This document shows positions 15,179 to 24,335 of a stretch of 45,521 nt of DNA, piece by piece. Both the position numbers and the translations under genes were made by a program. The stretch spans positions 1 to 45,521 of the forward strand of contig CAZJIU010000008.1 of NCBI GenBank assembly GCA_964546145.1. The letters run 5' to 3'. A model generated the notes under the pieces. It was not told the origin of the DNA and ran no database searches. It worked only from the letters and a program-made list of their open reading frames with translations. Every line of letters starts with the position of its first letter. The stretch's first letter is position 1. The stretch is from CAZAKO01 sp964546145 (lineage in GTDB: Bacteria > Fidelibacterota > UBA2242).

Positions 15179-17563
15179 TTGGCAAAGCCTGGTTTCCTGA
15201 CGACCAAACACTCTGAACAGCAGAATACGCGGTTATCCCGGAAAAGAAAACGGGCTTGGTCCATCTTCTGGGGTTGTATCATTGTCATCCTAACCGCGCT
15301 CCTTTTCCCTAAAAATCGTTACAGCGAATATACTTACAAAATCAATGATATTACCCGAGAAGATATCATTGCTCCATTCGATTTTCCTATTCTGAAATCC
15401 GAAACCGAGCTGACTAAAGACCGAGATGAAGCTCTTAAAAAAGTCCCTTATGTCTTTCATCAAAATAACGAAATCCAGAATAATGAATTAGCCAATCTTG
15501 AGGCTTTTTTCAGTGAAATTAACAAAGTCCGCACTGCCCGGAAAAAATATCAAGACTCAGCCCGTCTCCTTGATCGCTACCGTTACTCAAAACGCTACGA
15601 AGAAGTTCTGGCAATGAACCAGACAGATTCGATTTCCTATGTCAACCAAATCAAAGAGCTTCAGAATAAATTTATCTTCGACAAGAATTCGATTGTCTAT
15701 GAGGAGCTGATTTTAAATCCCTCAGATCAAAGAGACAAAATTCTAAATTCAAACAGTTTTTATGCCTCACTTAATCAAATTCTAAGCGATCTCTACGCCA
15801 ATCAGATTCTAGACATCTCGAAAAGCAATATTATTAGTGAACGGATTGCTATTCAAAGAGGTAACGAGGAGATTCTGGAAGATTTAAATCAACTCCTAAC
15901 ATTGGAGGAAGCCTGGACCAGAGCCAAACTGAACCTTCAGGCAAAATTCCCAGAGCAGGATTCCAAAATCATCAATATTGGTTATGAAATCATCGTCCAC
16001 TTCCTGAAACCAAACCTGATTTATCAAAAAGAAATCACCGAATCCCGCCAGCAGGAGGCAATCAATAAGGTACCAATTAGCAAAGGGATGATTCTGGAAA
16101 ATGAAAAGATTGTTGATGCCAACACCAAAATTACGCCGGAAATCTATCGCAAATTGGAATCACTAACTAAAGAACGGGCGCGTCGTGCCAATATTCACGG
16201 CGGCGTATTAAGGAATCTCCCAATAATCGGTGATCTGGTAATCTTCGTCGGACAGATTTTAATCGTGGCGATTATCCTTGCTTTTTTTACCATCTTTATG
16301 TTTGCATACAAACGGGATCTGCTGTCAGAACCCAAGACGATAATCCTGTTTGGCATCATTTTGATCGTCCAATCCCTACTGACGATGGTTTTTGTCCAGA
16401 AACTCCATATTTCGGAATTTTCAATACCGCTTACTATTGCTGCAATGACCCTGACGATTCTTTTTGATAGCAAGATCGCCTTCGTTGGATCAGTTACCAT
16501 TACAATCCTGATTGGCGCTCAGCTGCGCGGCAGTGTTGATTTTATCGTAACGTCCCTATTCGTTAATTCATTTGCTATCTATGCCGTGCGCAACCTGCGT
16601 AAACGCAGTCAAGTATTCGAAGCCATCGTTTACATTATCCTGGGTTATACGATCAGCATCGGCGTAACCGAATTATTAAAATACTCCTCCCCACCAGAAG
16701 TCTTAAACACCCTGATGTACGCTGGCATTAACGGGATTGTATCGCCTTTTCTGACCTATGGCATGATTGGCCTTTTAGAAGTAATCTTCGGGATTACTAC
16801 CGATCTGACTCTACTGGAACTGGCCGATTTCAATCATCCCCTCTTAAAAATGCTTTCCAAGGAAGCTACCGGATCCTTCACCCATAGTATAACGGTCGGG
16901 AACCTGGCGGAAGCGGCTGCGGATGCTGTCGGAGCTAATGCGCTCCTGGCGCGCATCGGGGCCTATTACCATGATATTGGCAAGATGACCAAAGCTGAAT
17001 ACTTTATCGAAAATCAGACACGTGATTTAAATCGCCATGACAATCTGGCTCCCAACTTGAGTGCTTTAATCATCATCAACCATATCAAAGAGGGACTACG
17101 TCTGGCTAAAGAATATAAACTGCCCCAAATTGTCACGGATTTTATTCCTACTCATCATGGCACAACCCGGGTGGAATACTTTTACAATAAGGCTAAAGAA
17201 CTTAGTGACGGCGATACAGTTGTTAACGAGTCAGACTTCCGTTACCCTGGCCCAAAACCCCGTACCAAAGAGGCTGGTATCGTAATGATCTGTGAATCCA
17301 TCGAAGCCGCCGCGCGCAGTCTGGAAAAACCGATTATCAGCAATATCGAAAAAATCATAGACTCGGTTATAGATAAACGTCTAAAGGAGGGTCAGCTGGA
17401 CGAATGCCCCTTAACCTTAGCCGATTTAAACAAAATCAAAGGCGATATCAAGACCAATACAGGTATTATGCCGATTTTAAAAGGCATCTACCATCTGCGG
17501 GTCGAATATCCTGGCCAGGAGAAAGACCTGGCCCCCAAATCAGCTAAAAAGAAACGCGGTTAA
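15179..17563 (+). CDS. 7TM-HD family phosphohydrolase (PgpH-like, c-di-AMP phosphodiesterase candidate)
   Basis: 794 residues, starting at TTG with AAGGAG nine bases upstream. One N-terminal membrane segment (about 22-40) is followed by an extracytoplasmic 7TMR-HDED-type region to about 335. A run of hydrophobic segments (about 340-560) fits seven membrane helices. The cytoplasmic HD domain has His569 (T-H-S-I-T), His598-Asp599 (Y-H-D-I-G-K-M) and T-H-H-G-T. PgpH of Listeria with this layout hydrolyses cyclic di-AMP. No diadenylate cyclase gene is in the window. YbeY follows directly, an arrangement also known in Firmicutes. Confidence 0.9.
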   Translation: MAKPGFLTTKHSEQQNTRLSRKRKRAWSIFWGCIIVILTALLFPKNRYSEYTYKINDITREDIIAPFDFPILKSETELTKDRDEALKKVPYVFHQNNEIQNNELANLEAFFSEINKVRTARKKYQDSARLLDRYRYSKRYEEVLAMNQTDSISYVNQIKELQNKFIFDKNSIVYEELILNPSDQRDKILNSNSFYASLNQILSDLYANQILDISKSNIISERIAIQRGNEEILEDLNQLLTLEEAWTRAKLNLQAKFPEQDSKIINIGYEIIVHFLKPNLIYQKEITESRQQEAINKVPISKGMILENEKIVDANTKITPEIYRKLESLTKERARRANIHGGVLRNLPIIGDLVIFVGQILIVAIILAFFTIFMFAYKRDLLSEPKTIILFGIILIVQSLLTMVFVQKLHISEFSIPLTIAAMTLTILFDSKIAFVGSVTITILIGAQLRGSVDFIVTSLFVNSFAIYAVRNLRKRSQVFEAIVYIILGYTISIGVTELLKYSSPPEVLNTLMYAGINGIVSPFLTYGMIGLLEVIFGITTDLTLLELADFNHPLLKMLSKEATGSFTHSITVGNLAEAAADAVGANALLARIGAYYHDIGKMTKAEYFIENQTRDLNRHDNLAPNLSALIIINHIKEGLRLAKEYKLPQIVTDFIPTHHGTTRVEYFYNKAKELSDGDTVVNESDFRYPGPKPRTKEAGIVMICESIEAAARSLEKPIISNIEKIIDSVIDKRLKEGQLDECPLTLADLNKIKGDIKTNTGIMPILKGIYHLRVEYPGQEKDLAPKSAKKKRG

Positions 17564-17580
17564 TCTCCCGCCAGCCAGCC

Positions 17581-18027
17581 GTGTTAACCATTACCAACAG
17601 CTATCCGGGTTTTCAGCTCATAAAGCCGGCATGTGAAAAAATTTTTAAAACTGTAGCTGATGGTGAAGCAGCTGTCATTAATCAGGTGAGTGTGATCGTA
17701 ACCAACGATATCGTACTCAACCGCCTGAAAAGACAATTTTTTCAAGAAGATGTTTTAACCGATACTATTAGTTTTCAGTATCACGAACCCGGCTCACCCA
17801 TTGACGGTGAAGTATATCTTAGTATAGACCGCATCAAGGAAAATGCCCAAAAATACAATAATAATTTCAAAGATGAATTAGTCCTTGTGCTGATCCATAG
17901 CTTTCTCCATTTAATCGGATACGATGACCAAACGCCAACTGAAAAGAAAACTATGAATCGCATCCAGCAATCTTATCAAAAAAAGATTTCTATCAAGAAC
18001 CTGTTCAAAATCACTCAAACTCGTTGA
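17581..18027 (+). CDS. ybeY: Endoribonuclease YbeY (rRNA maturation factor)
   Basis: 148 residues, starting at GTG. YbeY is a zinc-dependent RNase needed for 16S rRNA 3' maturation and ribosome quality control. The metal motif is His106-x3-His110-x5-Asp116 (H-S-F-L-H-L-I-G-Y-D-D-Q-T). In E. coli the third ligand is histidine; Bacteroidota and relatives commonly carry G-Y-x-D-x-T, so the aspartate is a lineage trait rather than damage. It lies 17 bases after pgpH and three bases before mazG, so the three genes are likely one transcript. Confidence 0.9.
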   Translation: MLTITNSYPGFQLIKPACEKIFKTVADGEAAVINQVSVIVTNDIVLNRLKRQFFQEDVLTDTISFQYHEPGSPIDGEVYLSIDRIKENAQKYNNNFKDELVLVLIHSFLHLIGYDDQTPTEKKTMNRIQQSYQKKISIKNLFKITQTR

Positions 18028-18030
18028 TCT

Positions 18031-18834
18031 ATGTCCCAATATTCAGAAATATATCAAGAATTCGCCCGTCTTCTCGAAATCGTAAAAATCCTGCGCGGGC
18101 CGAAGGGATGTGAATGGGACCGAGCCCAAACCTCAAATTCTTTGTCACCCTATTTTCTGGAAGAAGCCCATGAGGCTCTCGAAGCCATTCAGGAGGGTGA
18201 CAGTCAGAAATTAAAAGCCGAGCTGGGTGATTTATTACTCCACATCGTTTTTCAGGCTCAAATTGCCGAAGAACAAGGTCAATTCAATCTATTGGAATCC
18301 ATTAGAAATATCAATACCAAACTTATCCGCCGTCATCCGCATGTCTTCGGCGATGTCAAAGTCGCCAATGTGCGCGAAATTAAACAGAACTGGGAAGAGA
18401 TTAAGCTGCAGGAGGGCCGGAAATCCTTAATGGACGGATTGCCCAAAACTTTGCCGGCACTCTTGCTGGCGCGTCGGATTCAGGAGCGCGCAGCTCAGGT
18501 TGGTTTCGACTGGGAAAACGTCGAACCGGTATGGCAAAAAATCGAGGAAGAACTGAAGGAACTGAAAGAAGCTCTCCAGAATCACAAATCCAAAGAGGTT
18601 ACCCTCGAATTTGGCGATCTCCTGTTCTCCCTGGTTAATCTTTCCCGATTCATCAACATCAATCCTGAAGAAGCCCTCTATTCCTCATCAAAAAAATTCA
18701 TCAAACGATTCAAATTTATTGAAAAAGAACTTGCCGCCCGCAACCGATCGCTGAGAGAGACCACTCTAAATGAAATGGATGAAATCTGGAACCAAATCCG
18801 CGCCAAGGATAATCAATCTGACGAAAAAGAATAA
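18031..18834 (+). CDS. mazG: Nucleoside triphosphate pyrophosphohydrolase MazG
   Basis: 267 residues with two MazG domains. The first has G-C-E-W-D, E-E-A-H-E-A and L-G-D-L-L-L-H-I-V-F-Q-A. The second has E-E-E-L-K-E-L-K-E-A and F-G-D-L-L-F-S-L-V-N-L. The enzyme hydrolyses (d)NTPs, including abnormal ones, to monophosphates. The R-R-H-P-H-V-F-G-D stretch is typical of E. coli-type MazG. The length equals that of the E. coli protein class. It is the last gene of the plus-strand run before the 6S RNA. Confidence 0.95.
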   Translation: MSQYSEIYQEFARLLEIVKILRGPKGCEWDRAQTSNSLSPYFLEEAHEALEAIQEGDSQKLKAELGDLLLHIVFQAQIAEEQGQFNLLESIRNINTKLIRRHPHVFGDVKVANVREIKQNWEEIKLQEGRKSLMDGLPKTLPALLLARRIQERAAQVGFDWENVEPVWQKIEEELKELKEALQNHKSKEVTLEFGDLLFSLVNLSRFININPEEALYSSSKKFIKRFKFIEKELAARNRSLRETTLNEMDEIWNQIRAKDNQSDEKE

Positions 18835-18892
18835 ATCACTTCTTCTCTAATCACATTTTCGATTCAATTTTAAAAAGAGACCATAAAAATAC

Positions 18893-18921
18893 TTGACCCT
18901 CAGAGTTAGAGAGACTATATT
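18893..18921 (+). promoter_or_regulatory. Near-consensus sigma70 promoter of the 6S RNA candidate
   Basis: TTGACC (18893-18898), a spacer of exactly 17 bases and TATATT (18916-18921). The start would be near 18928. The same -10 hexamer and spacing occur ahead of nrdJ. Confidence 0.7.
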
Positions 18922-18927
18922 GATGAT

Positions 18928-19110
18928 GTGAGTCTTTGAAATTATCCTGCAATGGTGTGATCGTATTTTTTAGAACCAACACCTAAAAATAGGGAGCCGA
19001 TCTTCGAGCGTGGAAAGCATGCCCCTTCGTCGGGGAAACTTGAGCCGTCCGAGAGGTACCCACCGTGATTATCACGGTTCTAAAACAACCTCCAGCCATT
19101 GCAGGATTTT
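18928..19110 (+). ncRNA. ssrS: 6S RNA candidate
   Basis: An RNA of about 180 bases with no coding content lies between mazG and the convergent yigZ. Its ends form a perfect 12-base-pair stem: ATCCTGCAATGG (18944-18955) with CCATTGCAGGAT (19096-19107), followed by a T-rich tract. The interior shares blocks with E. coli 6S RNA in the same order: GAGCCGAT, then A-x-AGCATGC, then GxCCGTCCGAGA, then CTAAAAC near the 3' side. 6S RNA mimics an open promoter and binds sigma70 RNA polymerase. It lacks the GGAAGCAGCC-type loop of SRP RNA and shows no tmRNA features. The 5' end is inferred from the promoter and the 3' end from the stem. Confidence 0.72.
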
Positions 19111-19123
19111 ATATTTTAGCGGA

Positions 19124-19717
19124 TTAGCTGCTGACAATCTCGATATTGTGAACTGCTTTTAGAGTTTGAGATAATTCTGCGAATTTTACAGCTACAATCT
19201 TGAATTCAATTTGAACTAATCCCCCCTGGTATATCGGCTGAACCGCAAGACGGTACTTCCGCAGTATTCGCATGACTTCCGAATATTTCTTCTGATCCAG
19301 TCGAATTTTTACCAATAGCATATTTTCGACTGACTCCCTTCCAGCCAGAGTCAAAACTTCAGCAGTAACTCCACCGTAGGCACGTATCAAACCGCCAATA
19401 CCCAGCTTAATCCCCCCAAAATAACGAATGACAACGCAGAGAGCGTTCACCAATTGACGACCTTCAAGGGCAGTCAAAATCGGCGATCCGGCAGATCCTG
19501 CCGGCTCACCACCATCATTGCTGTAGCCCCGGGCTTCTCCCTGTTCAATTAATCGAAAGGCCCAGCAGATATGAGTCGCTTTGTGATGTTCTCGCTTAAT
19601 GTCCTGGATTATCGTCTGGACCGATTCCCGGCTTTCTACCGGAAACACCCGCGCAATAAATTTTGAATTTTTTATTTTCTGAGTAGCCTCGCCGTACCGT
19701 GCAATCTGATAATTCAC
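19124..19717 (-). CDS. yigZ: YigZ/IMPACT family protein
   Basis: 197 residues of the YigZ family. The N-terminal UPF0029/IMPACT domain has S-K-F-I-A-R, a region H-H-K-A-T-H-I-C-W-A-F-R and S-N-D-G-G-E-P-A-G-S-A-G-S-P-I-L, then R-Y-F-G-G-I-K-L-G-I-G-G-L-I-R-A-Y-G. A small C-terminal domain (about 135-197) is related to EF-G domain V. Eukaryotic IMPACT regulates translation through GCN2; the bacterial role is not settled. The gene converges on the 6S RNA and is 15 bases downstream of the metalloprotease gene. Confidence 0.92.
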   Translation of the reverse strand: MNYQIARYGEATQKIKNSKFIARVFPVESRESVQTIIQDIKREHHKATHICWAFRLIEQGEARGYSNDGGEPAGSAGSPILTALEGRQLVNALCVVIRYFGGIKLGIGGLIRAYGGVTAEVLTLAGRESVENMLLVKIRLDQKKYSEVMRILRKYRLAVQPIYQGGLVQIEFKIVAVKFAELSQTLKAVHNIEIVSS

Positions 19718-19732
19718 GAATAAATCTACTTA

Positions 19733-21424
19733 TTAGTTAAGAATTGTAATCTTGCGGTTCATGATCTTCCCATCAATAATCAGCTGGAGAATATAGACTC
19801 CCGAACTAACATTTCTCGATTTGAATTCACCAGCTGGAAGGGTAAGAGAATTGACACCGGGAGAAAAATCAACTGGATTCGGAAATTTGGTAAAAATTTT
19901 CTGACCTCGCAGATTGTAAAGATTTACAGAAATCTTTTTAATAAAATCAGGAATCTGAAAGACAACGGTCAACGGTTCCTGTGATTTAAAAGAAAAAGGA
20001 TTCGCATAAATGAATAAAATCTGTGTCGAGATATCATAGATATTCTCAATAACTTCAAGATTCAAATCAGCAGCTACTGCCAAATCCCGGTTACTGTTGG
20101 TAAGAACAATCAGCAGCTGATCATCAGGATTAGTCTCGCCGATAAAAATGTCCGTTTCCTTACTAAATTGAAAATGCAAGTCGCTTAGTAGCGGTTTATC
20201 AAGCAGATAACTTTTTACCAACTGGTTGTTATCCTCCGAGGTGATCTCAAGATTCACATAGTGCCGCCCGGTGAAAGAGATCAAGAAAGGTTTGGCAGCG
20301 AATGGATTTACTGCCGATTGAAATTGTAATGAGTTTTCCAAAACACCCTGGCAGTTATCAGAAAAATCCAGCTCCGGGAAATCGGGTCCGTCGGGAAATG
20401 GCGAATAATCGGGATCGTAGCGGCTGCCGGTATAGTAACAGACTCTGATAAAATCGTTATAAAAAGCAGTCAGATCACCGCCGTGCTCCTTAATAACTGC
20501 GGTCAGCGATTGGAGCGCATAATTGGTCTTGATTTTCTCCCAGATCTGCCTTACCAGAGTCTCTTCGCCTAAAGTCTTCGTCAGGAAATAAAGAAATGGA
20601 CCTAGAGAATAGGAATAATATTCACTCCACAGGGATCTAGTTGGATAGTAAAAAAAATCATTCAAATATTGGACGTAATCATTTGTTTGCGGATAAGCCC
20701 GTTCTTCGAACCAGGTGGATGACCATTCCAAGAAATATTCGTCACCCTGACCGCTTCCTGATAATCCATTCGAATGCCACCAGTTGTATCCCAATTGAAC
20801 CACATGGAAAAATTCATGAGCAACGGTAACCCGTAAACCGTCTAAACCTTTAGTAACATATCCCGATTCGCTATAATTATTATCAATTACGGTATAAGCA
20901 GTATAATCTTCAGGTCTTGCAGTTGTCGTAACCTTATCTTCCGGCCAAGTGTAAGCATAAGTACTTCCTCCCCAATTTATAATATAAATATCCGTTTGGG
21001 GATCGTTCACGTCATCTACCGGTGGCGGGTCGAAACCAAGTGTATCCATCAATATCCGATAGGAATATTCAGCTGCCTCGGCTGCCTCCCAGACATAGTC
21101 CGGCACACTGGGAACATGGGTACTGGTTGGGTTAACCGCACTATCTCCTTCCACCGTATAGTGGATTTTAAAATGACTAGCGCTACTGATATAACTCGCG
21201 GGTAAGACAGGTCTTTGAAGAACCGCCTGTCCCAGGATTTTCTGGCGATTCTTCGGGTGAACCATAAACGACTTGATTGCTCTGGTTTTATTGTCGGTAA
21301 AAAATGCAGAGCGTTGCTGGTTTTCAGGAAGTTGCTGAAGGTAATGCTTGACCGCGGTAAACGAGTCCATTCCCGCAGCTGAGGATCCTATAAATATTAT
21401 GAAGATTAACAGAATAATTTGCAT
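19733..21424 (-). CDS. Secreted zinc metalloprotease-like protein (MXAN_6640 type) with C-terminal sorting-like domain
   Basis: 563 residues. A hydrophobic N-terminal signal (about 1-18, I-I-L-L-I-F-I-I-F-I-G) directs export. The zinc motif is His203-Glu204-F-F-His207 in R-V-T-V-A-H-E-F-F-H-V-V-Q, with a possible third ligand in F-L-E-W-S-S-T-W-F-E-E (231-241), the layout of the MXAN_6640 family of putative metalloproteases. The last 80 or so residues are a beta domain with V-N-L-Y-N-L-R-G-Q-K and S-S-G-V-Y-I-L-Q-L ending R-K-I-T-I-L-N, which looks like a T9SS C-terminal domain. Der ends only three bases upstream of its start. Confidence 0.82.
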   Translation of the reverse strand: MQIILLIFIIFIGSSAAGMDSFTAVKHYLQQLPENQQRSAFFTDNKTRAIKSFMVHPKNRQKILGQAVLQRPVLPASYISSASHFKIHYTVEGDSAVNPTSTHVPSVPDYVWEAAEAAEYSYRILMDTLGFDPPPVDDVNDPQTDIYIINWGGSTYAYTWPEDKVTTTARPEDYTAYTVIDNNYSESGYVTKGLDGLRVTVAHEFFHVVQLGYNWWHSNGLSGSGQGDEYFLEWSSTWFEERAYPQTNDYVQYLNDFFYYPTRSLWSEYYSYSLGPFLYFLTKTLGEETLVRQIWEKIKTNYALQSLTAVIKEHGGDLTAFYNDFIRVCYYTGSRYDPDYSPFPDGPDFPELDFSDNCQGVLENSLQFQSAVNPFAAKPFLISFTGRHYVNLEITSEDNNQLVKSYLLDKPLLSDLHFQFSKETDIFIGETNPDDQLLIVLTNSNRDLAVAADLNLEVIENIYDISTQILFIYANPFSFKSQEPLTVVFQIPDFIKKISVNLYNLRGQKIFTKFPNPVDFSPGVNSLTLPAGEFKSRNVSSGVYILQLIIDGKIMNRKITILN

Positions 21425-21427
21425 ATT

Positions 21428-22747
21428 TTATTTTCGGCGAAACAAAATTGTCAAAGGTACCCCGTTAAATCCGAATTGTTGCCTGAGCCGGTTTTCCAGG
21501 AATCGGCGGTATTCTTCCTTGATGCCGCGGGGATCATTAGTGAAAAACACAAAAACAGGCGGCGCTTTTTTTACCTGGGTGACATATTTGATCTGGATAA
21601 ATTTACCCTTAACCGATGGCGGTGGTGTCTGATCAATTACTTTTTGAAAAAATGTATTGAGTTCACCCGTCGAGATTCGCTTCTGGTTCGACTGATACAC
21701 CTCATTGGCTTGTTCCAAAACCTGACCGATCCGCTGCTTGGTCAAAGCAGAAATGAAAATTATCGGGTAGTAAATTAATTCCGGGAAACGATAAATAATC
21801 TCTTCACGATATTTTTTCATGGTATTGGTTTCTTTCGATACCAGATCCCATTTATTGACAGCAACAACCAGCCCCTTTTTATGATCAATAATTAGCCGTG
21901 CAATCGCAATATCCTGACGGTTAAATCCCTTCTCTGCATCAATAACCAAAATAGCTACATTGCAGCGTACAATTGCCTGTTCCGCCCGCAAGGTGCTAAA
22001 AAATTCAATCCGATTATCAATATTGCGCTTTTTTCGCAGCCCGGCGGTATCAATCAGGATCACTGCCTGCCCATGATATTTGATTTCCGTATCAATGGAA
22101 TCGCGGGTAGTTCCGGGAATATCGGTCACTATTAATTTATCCTGACCCAAAATGGCATTTACCAGTGAGGATTTACCGGAGTTGGGAACACCCACAATTG
22201 CCAGACGCAAGTGTTCCGTCTGGTCTTTTTCTGCCGGAGCCTCTTTCGGCAACTTCGCTAAAATCAGATCCAGCAGGTCACCTATCCTTCTACCATTCAA
22301 TGCCGATATCGGAATCGGCTCACCAAAGCCAAGTCGAAAAAACTCATAACAACTTTGATCGCGAATCTGATTATCACATTTATTGGCAATTAATAACACC
22401 GGTTTCTGCGAAATTCTCAAAGACTTGGCAATGTCCAGGTCCCACGGTGTAATTTGATCAACCACATCTACAAGGAACAAAATCAGATCAGCTTCCTCTA
22501 TAGCTATCTTGATCTGAGATCGAATCGCATTCTCGATTATATCCTGGCTCTCTGGAATAAAGCCACCAGTATCAATTAGCATAAATTGCCGACCCGACCA
22601 GCTCACCTGTTCATATATCCGGTCGCGGGTAATACCAGCCTGATGATGAACAATCGCTTTACGTTTCTGAGCAATACGATTGAAAAGGGTAGACTTGCCG
22701 ACATTCGGTCGGCCAACAATAGTGACAGTTGGTTCCCGCTCAGCCAT
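21428..22747 (-). CDS. der: Ribosome assembly GTPase Der (EngA)
   Basis: 439 residues with two tandem GTPase domains, the hallmark of Der, which acts in 50S subunit assembly. The first P-loop is G-R-P-N-V-G-K-S-T (12-20) with D-T-G-G and N-K-C-D. The second is G-V-P-N-S-G-K-S-S (186-194) with D-T-A-G and N-K-W-D. A KH-like domain occupies the C-terminal part and includes P-P-P-S-V-K-G-K and F-F-T-N-D-P-R-G-I-K-E-E-Y-R-R-F-L-E. The start overlaps the end of the PDZ-radical SAM gene by eight bases. Confidence 0.96.
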   Translation of the reverse strand: MAEREPTVTIVGRPNVGKSTLFNRIAQKRKAIVHHQAGITRDRIYEQVSWSGRQFMLIDTGGFIPESQDIIENAIRSQIKIAIEEADLILFLVDVVDQITPWDLDIAKSLRISQKPVLLIANKCDNQIRDQSCYEFFRLGFGEPIPISALNGRRIGDLLDLILAKLPKEAPAEKDQTEHLRLAIVGVPNSGKSSLVNAILGQDKLIVTDIPGTTRDSIDTEIKYHGQAVILIDTAGLRKKRNIDNRIEFFSTLRAEQAIVRCNVAILVIDAEKGFNRQDIAIARLIIDHKKGLVVAVNKWDLVSKETNTMKKYREEIIYRFPELIYYPIIFISALTKQRIGQVLEQANEVYQSNQKRISTGELNTFFQKVIDQTPPPSVKGKFIQIKYVTQVKKAPPVFVFFTNDPRGIKEEYRRFLENRLRQQFGFNGVPLTILFRRK

Positions 22748-24017
22748 TCTTTAAAATCTCGACAAAACTATCATTCCCGACAGAAACAGCCCGCAGAAGC
22801 GCATTCTGAATATCATCCGGAGTCAGATCATCCAGCAAAATACCATCTTCATTGACGCAGCGCGGTGGCAATAAAACCTGATCATAATGTTTTGATCTGG
22901 GAAATTGCTCGATAATATCGCCACCTGTAAGTAAACCGGCTACAGTTACCGTATCACCATAGAAATTATTGATAATTGGACAGATTTCGACCGTCAAATT
23001 ATCAATTGAATTTAACACCGGTAAAAGATGACGCTCCAGAATCGGTGCCGCCAATTCGCCGGTTATTACTAGAATTCTCCGGGATTCATTTACAGCCTTG
23101 GGCAAAAATGGAACCTGCTTTTTAAAATTATCCAGAAATTGACGGGTTAGCCCTACTCCATTTTCTATCTGATTATACATCCCGTATTGTTTTGGTGAGG
23201 GCAGCGGCTTATTAGCCAAAAGGAAAAATTCATCCGCCAGATAAACGAAGGGATCACCTTCAGAATTCCGATAACGCCTGTTCCAGCTTTTTAGTTGGTG
23301 AACCAAATTTTTCGCCTGCTCGGCAGTTACCGGCTGTAATTGAGTCAGTCCGGTTCGATGTTTAGTCAATCCGACCGGAACAATGGCGAGAGTTTTCACA
23401 TTTTTAAACTGATAGAGATCGTCAATTGTTTGGCTCAATATTGATCCGTCATTATACCCTGGTATTAAAACTACCTGAGTGTGGAGCTCGATGCGATTCC
23501 GACTCAGAAACGACAATTTTTCCAGCAAATGATCATCTTTTTTAAAACGGAAAATTTGCTGCCGAACTGCTGAGTCGGTGGCATGCACGGAAATATACAG
23601 CGGAGAAAGGCGCAGTTTAACAATCCGTTTCAGCTCCACATCAGAGAGGTCGGTCAAAGTAATATAGTTCCCGTGGAGAAAAGAGTAACGATAATCTTCA
23701 TCACAGAAATAAATGGTTTTGCGCATCCTGGGAGGATTTTGCTTGATAAAACAAAAAATGCAATCATTGGAGCAGGCCTTTGGTCTCATAGATGCGAGTT
23801 CTATTCCAAGATCTTCATCATAATCTTTTTGAATCTTAACCGTAGATTTTACTCCATCCCTGAGATAGTCAAGCGAAATTACTTCCCCTGTCTGATAGAA
23901 GTGATAATCCAAAAGATCTCGAACATCAGACTTATTGATCGAAAGTAGCATATCGCCAGCGCGGATTCCAACACTTGCGGCTTTACTGCCGGGTTCTGTA
24001 TTGACTATTTTAATCAT
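22740..24017 (-). CDS. PDZ domain plus radical SAM protein with DUF512
   Basis: 425 residues. Residues 1-65 are a PDZ-like domain (G-S-K-A-A-S-V-G-I-R-A-G-D-M-L-L-S-I-N). The radical SAM motif is Cys82-x3-Cys86-x2-Cys89 (A-C-S-N-D-C-I-F-C-F), and a C-terminal DUF512 region follows. The spacing CX3CX2C is the standard [4Fe-4S]-SAM motif. The substrate is unknown. The gene is next to der in many anaerobes, here overlapping it by eight bases, which hints at a link to ribosome or GTPase biology, but that is inference. Confidence 0.9.
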   Translation of the reverse strand: MIKIVNTEPGSKAASVGIRAGDMLLSINKSDVRDLLDYHFYQTGEVISLDYLRDGVKSTVKIQKDYDEDLGIELASMRPKACSNDCIFCFIKQNPPRMRKTIYFCDEDYRYSFLHGNYITLTDLSDVELKRIVKLRLSPLYISVHATDSAVRQQIFRFKKDDHLLEKLSFLSRNRIELHTQVVLIPGYNDGSILSQTIDDLYQFKNVKTLAIVPVGLTKHRTGLTQLQPVTAEQAKNLVHQLKSWNRRYRNSEGDPFVYLADEFFLLANKPLPSPKQYGMYNQIENGVGLTRQFLDNFKKQVPFLPKAVNESRRILVITGELAAPILERHLLPVLNSIDNLTVEICPIINNFYGDTVTVAGLLTGGDIIEQFPRSKHYDQVLLPPRCVNEDGILLDDLTPDDIQNALLRAVSVGNDSFVEILKNG

Positions 24018-24075
24018 AAATTAATTTTTAGGATAATTTATTGAAAAATAATAAAGGCATTAAAAACATCTACTG

Positions 24076-24146
24076 AGCGGGTGAGGGGAATCGAACCCCC
24101 GTGTCCAGCTTGGGAAGCTGGTGTTCTGCCATTGAACTACACCCGC
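24076..24146 (-). tRNA. tRNA-Gly (anticodon CCC)
   Basis: On the minus strand the acceptor stem GCGGGTG pairs with CACCCGC. The anticodon stem CCAGC/GCTGG encloses TTCCCAA (anticodon CCC, codon GGG), and the T arm encloses TTCGATT. The discriminator is U, and the CCA end is not encoded. Confidence 0.95.
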
Positions 24147-24311
24147 TTTTCAAATAACAGGAAATAATTTAATAGTATCAGACTAGATTCAAAATTAATT
24201 TCAGGATGAAAACGACCTTTCCGAGCAGCTCTTAAAGTAAAGTTTTGAGTAAAATTTGTAATCTCTTAATAAATTGAAAAGTTACCAGTTATTGGGCAAT
24301 TTCTCGTCGGT

Positions 24312-24334
24312 AAATACAAAATCTTGTATTTTGT
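24312..24334 (+). promoter_or_regulatory. Overlapping palindromes upstream of the nrdJ promoter, candidate operator
   Basis: AAATACAA (24312-24319) and TTGTATTT (24324-24331) form one inverted repeat. ACAAAAT (24316-24322) and ATTTTGT (24328-24334) form a second that shares the same bases. The end lies two bases before the -35 element, so a protein bound here could affect RNA polymerase. It is not a clean NrdR box: the ACA and TGT halves are at the wrong distance. Confidence 0.4.
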
Positions 24335-24335
24335 C

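Noticed and set aside
18928..19110. SRP RNA or tmRNA identity for the structured RNA
   Set aside because: No SRP tetraloop region and no tRNA-like ends; block order and closing stem fit 6S RNA.
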